In this document: piece after piece, positions 16,265 to 23,287 of the stretch
How positions within the stretch are numbered: position 1 is the stretch's first letter
Layout of the letters: every line of letters begins with the position of its first letter
DNA from: AC-32 sp035473395
Lineage (GTDB): Bacteria; Actinomycetota; Thermoleophilia; Gaiellales; Gaiellaceae
Direction of reading: 5' to 3'
Assembly (NCBI GenBank): GCA_035473395.1
Contig: DATIOF010000095.1
Location: 1-24,962, forward strand
DNA: 24,962 bases
The notes under the pieces: generated by a model
Databases searched by the model: none
The model's input: only the letters and a program-made list of their open reading frames with translations
What the model was told of the DNA's origin: nothing
Made by a program: the position numbers and the translations under genes

Positions 16265-17671
16265 TCAGGCCGGGAAGACGACCTCGGCCCGCAGGCCGCC
16301 GTTCGACTCGAGCGCCAACGTCCCGCCGAGCTCGTCGCGGACGAGCGCGCGCACGATCGAGAGCCCGGTGCCGGAGACCGGCTCGCCGTCCACGCCCGAG
16401 CCGTCGTCGGCGATCGCCAGCACGACGTCGCCGTCCCGGCGCGCCAGCTCTACCCGTACAGAGTCGCCGCCGTGCTCAAGCGCGTTCTGCAAGAGCTCCG
16501 AGAAGACCAGCGCCAGCGCCGTGGCGCGGTTCCCGGCCAGCGCGACCGGCTCCAGCGACGACTCGACCGCCTTCGAGGCGCCGAGCCCCTGGACGAGCAT
16601 CGCCCGCAGCCGGTCGAGCAGCTCGTCGAGCTCGACGTCGTCATCGCGCCGCTCGGTCAGCACCTCGTGCACGGCGGCGATTGCGAGGATCCGGTTGACC
16701 GAGTCCTCGAGCGCCTTGCGAGCATCTACGTCGTCGGCGCGGGCCTGCAGCCGCAGCAGCGACGCGACCGTCTGCAGGTTGTTCTTGACGCGATGGTGGA
16801 TCTCCTGGGCGAGCACCCCGCGCATCACCGCCCTCCCGTGCTCCAGCGCGACGGCCGCGTGCGAAGCGATCGACGCGAGCAGCGCGCGATCGTCGGCGCT
16901 GAACGGCGTGTCGCGGTCGCAGACCAGCTCGCCGACCTGGCGGCCCTTCCAGCGCAGCGGCACGCGCACCGCATGCGCGCCCGCCTGGCCCTCGGGCCAG
17001 ACGACCTCGCCGTCCTCCAGCACGAGCGCGGCCCCGGTCGCGCCGAGCGCGTCGACGGTGGCGGCGACAATCCCCTCGAGCGACTCCTCGAGGTAGAGCG
17101 ACTCCGAGACCGCCTCCGAGATCCGCGACAGCGCCTCGAGCTCGACCACCCGGCGCTGTGCCTGCGCGTAGAGCTTCGCGTGCTCGATCGTCTGCGCGAC
17201 CTGCGCCGCGATTGCGAGCAGCAGGTCGATCTCCGCGCGCGTGAACTCGCGTGGCTCGCGCGTCCGGACGTTGAGCGCGCCTTCGAGACGCTCGCGCGCG
17301 AGGATGGGCACGGCGAGGATCGACTCGTACTCGTCCTCGGGCAGGTTCGGGAAGGCCTTGAAGCGCTCGTCGAGATGTGCCTGCGCGGCGATCATCACGG
17401 GCGCGCGGGCCGCGGCAGCGGTGCCGGTGATCCCCTCGCCCGGCCGCATCCGGGGACGTCCCGTCATCTCCTCGACCCGCGTGCCGAGGGTCGCGCGCAG
17501 CACCAGCTCGTCGGCCTGCTCGTCGTAGAGGTAGACGAAGCAGGCATCGGCGCCTAGCGCGTCGGCAACCTCGCGCGCGACCAGCGAGAGCACTTCCTCC
17601 AGGTCGAGCGTCGAGTTGACGGCTGCGATCGTCTCGGTCAGGAGGCGCAGATGACGAGCGGTCTCGTCCAC
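16265..17671 (-). CDS. GAF-domain sensor histidine kinase, HisKA_2 family (PdtaS/EutW-like)
   Basis: A 468-residue soluble kinase with no membrane segment. GAF domain 1 is at about 17-165, a second GAF-like domain at about 185-278, then the HisKA_2 phosphoacceptor motif IHHRVKNNLQ at 291-300 (His293 expected). The HATPase domain has N-box SELLQNALEHG at 391-401, G1 ADDGSGV at 421-427 and G2 GTGLSIV at 434-440. This kinase class pairs with ANTAR response regulators in mycobacteria (PdtaS-PdtaR) and Firmicutes (EutW-EutV). The next gene downstream is such a regulator. The cytosolic GAF signal is unknown. The GTG start follows a TACAAT box by 6 nt. Confidence 0.92.
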   Translation of the reverse strand: MDETARHLRLLTETIAAVNSTLDLEEVLSLVAREVADALGADACFVYLYDEQADELVLRATLGTRVEEMTGRPRMRPGEGITGTAAAARAPVMIAAQAHLDERFKAFPNLPEDEYESILAVPILARERLEGALNVRTREPREFTRAEIDLLLAIAAQVAQTIEHAKLYAQAQRRVVELEALSRISEAVSESLYLEESLEGIVAATVDALGATGAALVLEDGEVVWPEGQAGAHAVRVPLRWKGRQVGELVCDRDTPFSADDRALLASIASHAAVALEHGRAVMRGVLAQEIHHRVKNNLQTVASLLRLQARADDVDARKALEDSVNRILAIAAVHEVLTERRDDDVELDELLDRLRAMLVQGLGASKAVESSLEPVALAGNRATALALVFSELLQNALEHGGDSVRVELARRDGDVVLAIADDGSGVDGEPVSGTGLSIVRALVRDELGGTLALESNGGLRAEVVFPA

Positions 17672-17677
17672 CTGGCG

Positions 17678-17683
17678 ATTGTA
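17678..17683 (-). promoter_or_regulatory. -10 box for the sensor kinase (leaderless)
   Basis: TACAAT on the minus strand, 5 of 6 to the TATAAT consensus, is followed by 6 nt and then the GTG start at 17671. It is the best -10 of the leaderless set in this window. A good Shine-Dalgarno is absent. Confidence 0.55.
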
Positions 17684-17701
17684 GGTAGCCGCCCGACCCC
17701 T

Positions 17702-17707
17702 TACGCT
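17702..17707 (+). promoter_or_regulatory. Putative -10 box for the membrane-protein pair
   Basis: TACGCT lies 8 nt before the ATG at 17716, divergent from the kinase -10 box only 18 nt away. It is the same hexamer as upstream of the ABC-F gene. Confidence 0.42.
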
Positions 17708-17715
17708 TTCGCGCG

Positions 17716-18189
17716 ATGGACACGTATCAGTGGCTGCTGGTCTTCCACGTGACGGGCGCGTTCCTGCTGCTCGGCGGCGGCGCGATCGCTGCGGCGCTGA
17801 GCCTGTCCGCGCTCGGACGGGAGCGGCCGAGCGAGATTCTGCTCCTGTTCGGGCTGATCCGGATCGCGGTCGTGGCGATCTCGATCGGCACAGTGCTCGC
17901 GTTCGTGTTCGGGCTCTGGCTGGTGCACGAGGCCGGCTACGGCTACTTCGACGGCTGGGTGGTCGCGGCGTTCGTGCTGCTGATCGTGGCCAACGCGCTC
18001 GGCGGGGCGGGAGGCAAGCGCGACCAGGCGACGGTCAAGCTCGCGCGCGAGCTCGCGGCCTCCGGCGATGCGCCGAGCCCGGAGCTGAGGGCACGCGTCC
18101 ACGACCCGATCTCGCTCGCGCTCAGCTACGGCAGCGGCCTCGTGCTGATCGCCGTGCTCGCCCTGATGGTCTGGAAGCCGGGGGCCTGA
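17716..18189 (+). CDS. DUF2269-like polytopic membrane protein
   Basis: A 157-residue integral membrane protein with four predicted helices, at about 5-30, 42-66, 78-96 and 133-152. A cytoplasmic-looking charged loop lies at about 98-130 (GKRDQATVKLARELAASGD). The layout resembles small DUF2269-type proteins, assigned by general appearance. It has no catalytic motif I recognise. Its TGA overlaps the next ATG by one base, so the two small membrane proteins probably form a pair. Confidence 0.7.
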   Translation: MDTYQWLLVFHVTGAFLLLGGGAIAAALSLSALGRERPSEILLLFGLIRIAVVAISIGTVLAFVFGLWLVHEAGYGYFDGWVVAAFVLLIVANALGGAGGKRDQATVKLARELAASGDAPSPELRARVHDPISLALSYGSGLVLIAVLALMVWKPGA

Positions 18190-18617
18190 TGCTGGCGTTG
18201 ATCCGACCGGACAACTGGAACCTCCCGCTCTTCCTGCACATCCTCGGCGCGACCGTGCTGTTCGGAACGGTCGCAACCGTCGCGATCGCCGGGTTCGCGA
18301 GCCGCAGCCACGCAGGCTACGAGCAGCTGCTCGCGCGGGTCGCCCAGCGGACCTTCATGCTCGGGATCGTCCCGGCGTACATCGTGATGCGAGTCGGCGC
18401 GCAGTGGATCGACAGCAAGGAGTTCCCGAACAGCGGGGAGCCGGGCTGGGTCGGCGTGGGCTTCCTCGTCTCCGATGCGGGCGTGGTCCTGCTGCTGATC
18501 GTCGGGATCCTGCTTGCCGTCCGGCGCCAACGGGTGCTGCTTGCCGTGCCGATTTTGACGGCGATCTACGTGGTCGCCCTCGGCGTCGCCTGGATCGCGA
18601 TGTCGGGCAAGCCCTAG
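18189..18617 (+). CDS. Small polytopic membrane protein, partner of the preceding gene
   Basis: A 142-residue protein with about four membrane helices (14-37, 55-71, 85-106, 112-136). HILGATVLFGTVATVAIAGF at its start parallels the HVTGAFLLLGGGAIAAALSL of the preceding protein, so the two look like diverged relatives from a duplication. The ATG at 18189 is chosen because it directly overlaps the upstream stop; a longer open frame upstream runs only inside the first gene. Function is unknown; it converges on glnA. Confidence 0.72.
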   Translation: MLALIRPDNWNLPLFLHILGATVLFGTVATVAIAGFASRSHAGYEQLLARVAQRTFMLGIVPAYIVMRVGAQWIDSKEFPNSGEPGWVGVGFLVSDAGVVLLLIVGILLAVRRQRVLLAVPILTAIYVVALGVAWIAMSGKP

Positions 18618-18625
18618 AACGACCA

Positions 18626-18652
18626 CGAGCTGCGGACGTATCCAGCAGCTCG
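18626..18652. terminator. Hairpin between convergent genes
   Basis: CGAGCTGC (18626-18633) pairs perfectly with GCAGCTCG (18645-18652). The stem continues with GGA/TCC around a CGTA loop, leaving one A bulged, for 11 pairs in total. It begins 9 nt after the plus-strand stop and lies before the glnA stop on the other strand. It has no T-tract, as is common in high-GC genomes, so it may be a weak bidirectional terminator or mRNA end-stabiliser. Confidence 0.55.
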
Positions 18653-18672
18653 CAGTCGGCCGTCAGTTGGAC

Positions 18673-18697
18673 CTCGCCGGCCGCAGAGCCAGGCGAG
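18673..18697 (-). terminator. Hairpin downstream of glnA
   Basis: On the minus strand CTCGCC and GGCGAG form a 6-bp stem. An inner GGC/GCC extends it around a 6-nt loop TCTGCG, with one bulge. It lies 21 nt beyond the glnA stop. There is no T-tract, so the terminator role is tentative. Confidence 0.4.
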
Positions 18698-18718
18698 ATC
18701 GAAGCTCATCCTCTCACG

Positions 18719-20083
18719 CTAGAGAACGGATAGGTAGCGCTCCAGCTCCCAGTCCGTCAGCTGGACGCGGTAGTCGTCCCACTCCTTGCGTTTCAGCTCG
18801 ACGTAGCGGTCGAAGATGTGCGGCCCGAGCGCCTTGCGCGCGAGGTCCGAGCCGGCCAGCTCGTCGATCGCCTCGCCGAGCGTCTCGGGCAGCGAGACGA
18901 TCCCGCGCTCGCGCCGCTGCTCGGGCGTCAGGTGGTAGAGGTTCGTCTCCATCGGCTCGGGCAGCTCGTAGCCCTGCTCGATTCCCTCGAGGCCGGCGTG
19001 CAGGAGCGCCGCGAAGGTCAGGTAGGGGTTGCAGGCCGGATCGGGGCAGCGAATCTCGGCGCGGGTCGCCTGCTCGGAGCCCGGCTTGTAGAGCGGAATC
19101 CGGATCAGCGCCGAGCGGTTGCGCTGCGACCACGCCACGTAGACCGGCGCCTCGTAGCCGGGCACGAGCCGCTTGTACGAGTTGACCCACTGCGCGAAGA
19201 CCGCCGAGATCTCGCGCGCGTGCCGCAGCTGGCCGGCGATGAAGGCCTTGCCGACGTCGGACAGGTGCCACTGGTCGTCGCCGTCGAAGAACGCGTTGCG
19301 CTCCTCGCTGAAGAGCGACATGTGCGTGTGCATCCCTGAGCCGTTCTCGCCGAAGATCGGCTTCGGCATGAAGGTCGCGTGGAAGCCGGCCTTCTTGGCG
19401 ACCTCCTTCACGATCAGGCGATAGGTGACGGTGTGGTCGGCCATCGGCAGCGCCGGCGCGTAGCGCATGTCGATCTCGTGCTGTGACGGGCCGACCTCGT
19501 GGTGGACGTACTCGATCGGGATCCCGACCGTCTCGAGCGCGCGCACTGTCTCCTGGCGCAGCTCGCTGGCGGCGTCCATCGTCGTCATCGCGAAGTAGCC
19601 GCCCTCGTCGAGCGTCTCCGTCCCCTTGTCGTCCTTGAAGAGGAAGTACTCGAGCTCGGGGCCGACGTTGAAGGTGTCGAAACCCATCGTCTCCATCCGC
19701 TCGAGCGCTCGGCGCAGCACGTAGCGCGGGTCGCCCTCGTACGGCGCGCCGTCGGGCGTGACCACGTCGCAGATCATCCGCCCGACCTTCGTCTCGCCTT
19801 CCTTCCACGGCATCGGCGTGAACGTCTCGGGATCGGGGATCGCGACCATGTCGGACTCCTCGATCGCGTTGAAGCCGGTGATCGACGAGCCATCGAAGCC
19901 CATCCCGTCGTCGAGCGCGGCCTCCATCTCGCTCGGCGTCACCGCGAAGCTCTTCAGGTGCCCCTCGATGTCGGTGAACCAGAGCAGCAGGAACTCGATC
20001 CCCTCGCTCTCGATCCGCTTCAGCACCCGCTTGCGGGCCTCCGGATCGCTCGTCGCCCTCGGCTTGCTCTCGACCTGCGCCAC
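18719..20083 (-). CDS. glnA: Glutamine synthetase, type I
   Basis: A 454-residue GSI forming glutamine from glutamate, ammonia and ATP. FDGSS is at 63-67, the metal-binding ELEYFLF at 143-149, NGSGMHTH at 247-254, and RNRSALIRIP at 321-330. Tyr383 in NLYHL aligns with the adenylylation tyrosine region (NLYDL) of GSI-beta. The length of about 450 and lack of visible extra loops fit the GSI-alpha class, so adenylylation control is uncertain. The GTG start has an AAGGAG Shine-Dalgarno 7 nt upstream. The leader contains a terminator-like hairpin. It lies 74 nt below the MFS gene. Confidence 0.95.
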   Translation of the reverse strand: MAQVESKPRATSDPEARKRVLKRIESEGIEFLLLWFTDIEGHLKSFAVTPSEMEAALDDGMGFDGSSITGFNAIEESDMVAIPDPETFTPMPWKEGETKVGRMICDVVTPDGAPYEGDPRYVLRRALERMETMGFDTFNVGPELEYFLFKDDKGTETLDEGGYFAMTTMDAASELRQETVRALETVGIPIEYVHHEVGPSQHEIDMRYAPALPMADHTVTYRLIVKEVAKKAGFHATFMPKPIFGENGSGMHTHMSLFSEERNAFFDGDDQWHLSDVGKAFIAGQLRHAREISAVFAQWVNSYKRLVPGYEAPVYVAWSQRNRSALIRIPLYKPGSEQATRAEIRCPDPACNPYLTFAALLHAGLEGIEQGYELPEPMETNLYHLTPEQRRERGIVSLPETLGEAIDELAGSDLARKALGPHIFDRYVELKRKEWDDYRVQLTDWELERYLSVL

Positions 20084-20099
20084 GCTCGCTCCTTCCCTG

Positions 20100-20138
20100 A
20101 AAACACGAAAGCCCCGAGCGCTGTACGCGCCCGAGGCC
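20100..20138 (-). terminator. Terminator-like hairpin in the MFS-glnA gap (glnA leader)
   Basis: On the minus strand 20127-20138 pairs with 20110-20121 over 12 pairs (three G-T) around the loop GTACA. A T-rich run TTCGTGTTTT (20109-20100) follows. It ends 16 nt before the glnA GTG. It can end the upstream ABC-MFS transcript, or attenuate glnA if the promoter lies further up. An AGGC-N6-GCCT mini-hairpin (20134-20147, loop GACGCG) overlaps its left arm, in partial parallel to the glnII leader. Confidence 0.55.
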
Positions 20139-20157
20139 GCGTCGCCTACGAACGGGC

Positions 20158-21408
20158 TCAGTCTACAACAGGCATTGCCGGAAGCTGCTCGAGCTCCGGC
20201 TCGCGCCCGTGGTGGACGATCGCGCGCCCGAAGAGGCCGAGTGCGGGCACGATCGCGGCCGCGCCGCCGGCCAACGCGGCGCTGATCCCCCAGACGTTGC
20301 CGACCAGGCCGAGCACCGGGCCGCCGGCCGTCTGGCCGATCGCGTTCGACTGGCCGGTCAGCGAGATCACCGTCGCGCGGACGCTCGAATCGGTGATCTG
20401 CTCGTTCAGCCAGGTGTCGAACAGCGGTCCGGCCATGTTGCGGGCGAAGAAGACGCCGAGGATGCCCGCGACCGCGACCCAGATCGAGCCGGTCAGCGCG
20501 AAGACGAGCATCCCGACGAGCTCGAGCAGGATGAACGCGAACAGGTAGCGCGCCACCGACTCGCGGCCGCCGCGGTCGACGCGTTTGATCAGGCTCCCGA
20601 TCGCGGCGATGTTCAGCACCATCCCGGCGAGCCAGAGCAGCCCGAACCAGACCACCGGGTCGATCTCGCCCGGGAGGCCGACGTCACGGAGGAAGTGGGC
20701 CTCCTTCAGCCGGTCGAACGCCTCGCTCGAGGCCCCCAAGAACAGCTCGGCGCCGATCAGGAGCAGGATCGCCGGCGCCGCCCAGGCGTAACGAGCGCCC
20801 GCCGAGGCGGTGACGCGCAGCTCGGCAAGGGCCGAGCCCCGTTCCTCTCGCGGCCGCCGGCGGAAGCCGTGCTCCGGCATGAAGGCGAGGCAGCCGAGCC
20901 CGCACGCGATCGTGAAGACGCCGCCGAGGATCACGCCCGCCCGCAGCGAGACGACTCCGACGCCGACCTGAACGAGCAGCCCGATCACCGCGCCCACCTG
21001 TCCCCAGCGCGCGCCGCGTAGGAAGACCCGGCCGACGTTGTCGGCGCCGACCTCGTCGGTGATCCAGGCCTGCTCGGCGCCGCTCGTGAAGGTGTACGAA
21101 AGGCCCCACGCGGCCCACAGCCCGATGATCAGCCAGGGCGCGGAGACGAGACCGACTGCGGCCCACGCCACGCCCATGCCGAGGTAGCCGATGATCAGCG
21201 AGAGCCGCCGGCTGTAGGTGTCGGCGACGACGCCGGTCGGCACCTCGCCGAGGAAGACCGCCGCCTCCATCGCCGTCCCCATCAGCACGAGCTGGAGCGG
21301 CGAGAAGTGCAGCTCGCGCACCAGGTACACGGCCATCACCACCCACGTCGGAAGGTGCGCGCCGAACTGGAGCGCGAGGTAGACGCCGCGGGCCGGCAGC
21401 GGTCTCAT
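20158..21408 (-). CDS. MFS transporter (drug:H+ antiporter-like)
   Basis: A 416-residue major facilitator with about 12 membrane helices. The loop 2-3 motif A region is GEVPTGVVADTYSRRLSLIIG at about 54-74, a variant of GXXXDXXGRR. The layout resembles DHA-type multidrug or tetracycline exporters. The ATG overlaps the stop of the ABC permease by four bases (ATGA), so it is the third gene of that operon. Substrate is unknown; the operon context suggests export of a small toxic compound, but this is inference. Confidence 0.85.
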   Translation of the reverse strand: MRPLPARGVYLALQFGAHLPTWVVMAVYLVRELHFSPLQLVLMGTAMEAAVFLGEVPTGVVADTYSRRLSLIIGYLGMGVAWAAVGLVSAPWLIIGLWAAWGLSYTFTSGAEQAWITDEVGADNVGRVFLRGARWGQVGAVIGLLVQVGVGVVSLRAGVILGGVFTIACGLGCLAFMPEHGFRRRPREERGSALAELRVTASAGARYAWAAPAILLLIGAELFLGASSEAFDRLKEAHFLRDVGLPGEIDPVVWFGLLWLAGMVLNIAAIGSLIKRVDRGGRESVARYLFAFILLELVGMLVFALTGSIWVAVAGILGVFFARNMAGPLFDTWLNEQITDSSVRATVISLTGQSNAIGQTAGGPVLGLVGNVWGISAALAGGAAAIVPALGLFGRAIVHHGREPELEQLPAMPVVD

Positions 21409-22238
21409 CCCGACCGCTTCAGCTTCCCGTGCTTCTTGGCGTAGCGCTCACCGGTGCGGAAGGTCCACAGCCCGAGCGGCACGGAGACGGCGCCGATCAC
21501 GAGCAGCGCCCAGATCTCGCGCCAGAGGTCGGTGATGCCGGCGCCGTTGATGATCGCCGCGCGGCAGCCGCGCAGCGCGTAGGTGGCCGGCGAGATGACG
21601 GAGATCGCCTGCATCCACTGCGGCAGCACCGAGACGGGGTAGTAGACGCCCGAGACCACGAGCAGGAGCCCCTGCGCGACGAAGCCGAGCTGCGTGCCCT
21701 TCTCCGGCGAGATCAGCGGCAGGACGGCGGTCATCATCCCGATCCCGATGAACGAGATCGAGGCGACGATCAGCACGACGAGCGCGGCGACGTAGTCCGG
21801 GTTCGCCAGGTGCAGGCCGAAGAACGCCGCCACCACGCCGAAGAGCAGGATCGCGCGCACGACGCCGTAGCCGACCGCGAACAGGCCCATCCCGAACAGG
21901 TGCACCGGCCGCGAGAGCGGCGCCATGAACGTGTACTCGATCGTCCCCTCCCAGCGCTCCCAGGCGACCGTCTCGGTGAGGATCTCGAAGATGATCCCGA
22001 GGTAGGCCCAGATCACGGCTCCGACCAGCAGGATCGTGGTCACTTTCTCGACGTCGATCTTCCCGCCCACCGCCGGGATGCCCTTGGCGATGAAAACGAT
22101 CGTGAGCGTGTTCGCGACCGTCCAGAGGAAGAACGCGACGTCCCACCAGATGTAGCGCTTGACCAGGTAGATGTTGCGCTCGATCACGCCGCCGAGCCCG
22201 ACCAGCTCGTGGCGCAGCGCGAGGCTCATGGTGCGCAT
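21405..22238 (-). CDS. ABC-2 type transporter permease
   Basis: A 277-residue permease with six predicted helices. The first is at about residues 35-55. The conserved ABC-2 signature area with VVSGVYYPVSVLPQWMQ is at about 194-210, and SPATYALRGCRAAI is at about 217-230. The ATG follows the ATPase TAA with no gap; an in-frame ATG three codons on (MSLALRHEL) is possible. It forms the membrane part of an exporter with the ATPase encoded just upstream. ABC-2 exporters carry drugs, polysaccharides or lipids; the substrate here is unknown. Confidence 0.9.
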   Translation of the reverse strand: MRTMSLALRHELVGLGGVIERNIYLVKRYIWWDVAFFLWTVANTLTIVFIAKGIPAVGGKIDVEKVTTILLVGAVIWAYLGIIFEILTETVAWERWEGTIEYTFMAPLSRPVHLFGMGLFAVGYGVVRAILLFGVVAAFFGLHLANPDYVAALVVLIVASISFIGIGMMTAVLPLISPEKGTQLGFVAQGLLLVVSGVYYPVSVLPQWMQAISVISPATYALRGCRAAIINGAGITDLWREIWALLVIGAVSVPLGLWTFRTGERYAKKHGKLKRSG

Positions 22239-23021
22239 TTAGTCGTCACCTCCGTCGCCGTTCTCGAAGGCGTGGCCGCTCGCGGCGAAGAACGCCTCCT
22301 CGAGGGTGGTCGAGTCGTAGCGGGCCTTCAGCTCGTCGGCCGGCTCCAGGCAGAGCAGCTCGCCGTTGTCGAGGATCCCGACACGGTCGGCGAGACTTTC
22401 GGCCTCGGCCAGGTCGTGCGTGCAGAGCAGGACGGTCGCGTCGTGCTCGGCGCGCACCTCGCGGATGAACTCCTGCACCTCCTGCTTGGAGCGCGGGTCG
22501 AGGCCGGTGGTCGGCTCGTCCAGCAGCAGCAGGATCGGCGAGGTCAGCAGGGCACGCGCGAGCGCGACCTTCTGCTGCATCCCGCGGGAGAGGTTCTCCA
22601 TCGGCTCGTCGCGGCGGTCGGCGGGGAAGCCGACGCGCGTCAGGATCTCCGGGATCCGGTCCTTGGTCTCGTGCGGCCGCAGGCCGTAGAAGCGCGCGGC
22701 GTAGCTCAGGTTCTCGGTCGCGCTCATCTTCTTGAAGAAGCTCGCCTCCACCGAGACGCGGTTGATCATCCGCCTCACCGCTCGGGTGTCCTTGAAGGCG
22801 TCGCAGCCGAAGACGGTGGCGGTGCCGCCGTCCGGGAGCAGCAGCGTCGAGAGCAGGCGGACGAGCGTCGACTTGCCCGAGCCGTTCGGGCCCAGGATGG
22901 CGACGCACTCGCCGCGCTCGATCTCGAAGTCGACGCCCTTGAGCGCGGCCACGCGGCGCTTGCCGCGGCTGTCACGGCGGGTGAACTCCTTGCGCAGGTT
23001 GTGGACTTCTAGGGCTTTCAT
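22239..23021 (-). CDS. ABC transporter ATP-binding protein (ABC-2/DrrA type)
   Basis: A 260-residue ATPase. Walker A GPNGSGKST is at 44-52, signature LSRGMQQK at 144-151, Walker B ILLLLDEP at 163-170, D-loop GLDP at 173-176, and switch His202 in CTHDLAEAE. The C-terminal LEEAFFAASG is typical of DrrA/NatA-like ABC-2 ATPases. The ATG has a GGAG site 5 nt upstream and an approximately 90-nt leader behind a divergent promoter. It is the first gene of the ATPase-permease-MFS operon. Confidence 0.93.
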   Translation of the reverse strand: MKALEVHNLRKEFTRRDSRGKRRVAALKGVDFEIERGECVAILGPNGSGKSTLVRLLSTLLLPDGGTATVFGCDAFKDTRAVRRMINRVSVEASFFKKMSATENLSYAARFYGLRPHETKDRIPEILTRVGFPADRRDEPMENLSRGMQQKVALARALLTSPILLLLDEPTTGLDPRSKQEVQEFIREVRAEHDATVLLCTHDLAEAESLADRVGILDNGELLCLEPADELKARYDSTTLEEAFFAASGHAFENGDGGDD

Positions 23022-23052
23022 GGTTGCTCCAACTCGACGGGACGCGGACAGT

Positions 23053-23080
23053 GCGCACTCGCCGAAAGCAGGCGGTGCGC
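23053..23080 (-). promoter_or_regulatory. Leader hairpin of the ABC operon
   Basis: GCGCAC plus CGCC pairs with GGCG plus GTGCGC around a 7-nt loop, giving 10 pairs with one bulged base. It lies between the predicted ABC promoter and the start codon at 23021. It has no T-tract. It may be an operator or an RNA leader structure; function unknown. Confidence 0.35.
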
Positions 23081-23120
23081 GCGGAAACCGGAGTCAGCCG
23101 AGGAGCAACATCGCCCGCCG

Positions 23121-23149
23121 AGGGTACCTACGGCCTCGGCCGGTAGCAA
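23121..23149 (-). promoter_or_regulatory. Promoter of the ABC-MFS operon
   Basis: On the minus strand TTGCTA (23144-23149) and TACCCT (23121-23126) are separated by 17 bases. Transcription would start near 23114 and give a leader of about 90 nt. The -35 lies only 3 bases from the -35 of the divergent glnII promoter. Confidence 0.5.
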
Positions 23150-23152
23150 GAC

Positions 23153-23182
23153 TTGCGTTCCATCCGTCGCGTCCGCTACGTT
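23153..23182 (+). promoter_or_regulatory. Promoter of the glnII operon
   Basis: TTGCGT (23153-23158) and TACGTT (23177-23182) are separated by 18 bases. The expected start near 23189 puts the whole two-hairpin/terminator leader (23192-23261) inside the transcript. The -10 hexamer is identical to those before tkt and the sigma cassette. I found no convincing GlnR box here. Confidence 0.5.
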
Positions 23183-23191
23183 GCGTCCAGT

Positions 23192-23230
23192 GCTCGCCGC
23201 CGAAGGCGGGCGCAGAGGCATTGGGGCCTC
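23192..23230 (+). promoter_or_regulatory. Candidate ANTAR-binding two-hairpin antiterminator in the glnII leader
   Basis: P1: GCTCGCC (23192-23198) pairs with GGCGGGC (23205-23211), seven pairs, around the 6-nt loop GCCGAA. A 3-nt linker follows. P2: GAGGC (23215-23219) pairs with GCCTC (23226-23230) around the 6-nt loop ATTGGG, with A at position 1 and G at position 4 as in the known ANTAR target consensus. P1 has G4 but G instead of A at position 1. P2 uses bases 23223-23230, which also form the left arm of the terminator, so the two folds exclude each other. Binding by an ANTAR protein is inferred. Confidence 0.68.
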
Positions 23231-23261
23231 AGGACTCGCAGGAGTTCTGGGCCCTTTTTTT
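23223..23261 (+). terminator. Intrinsic terminator in the glnII leader
   Basis: Bases 23223-23237 pair with 23242-23255 around the loop GCAG, with one bulged T, for 14 pairs (two of them G-T). Seven T residues follow at 23255-23261. It is the strongest intrinsic terminator in the window. It sits between the glnII promoter and the glnII Shine-Dalgarno, ending 26 nt before the ATG, so it must act as an attenuator unless an unseen short transcript ends here. Confidence 0.85.
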
Positions 23262-23287
23262 GTTGGTCCGAACGGAGGAGGAACAGG

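Noticed and set aside
20134..20157. Full ANTAR two-hairpin target in the glnA leader.
   Set aside because: Only a 4-bp mini-hairpin resembling P2 was found, with no clean P1. Kept as a low-confidence observation, not as a feature call.
23075..23090. Possible GlnR-type box (GAAAC half) upstream of glnII and the ABC operon.
   Set aside because: The partner half-site at the required 6-nt spacing does not match GTNAC, so no support for GlnR binding.
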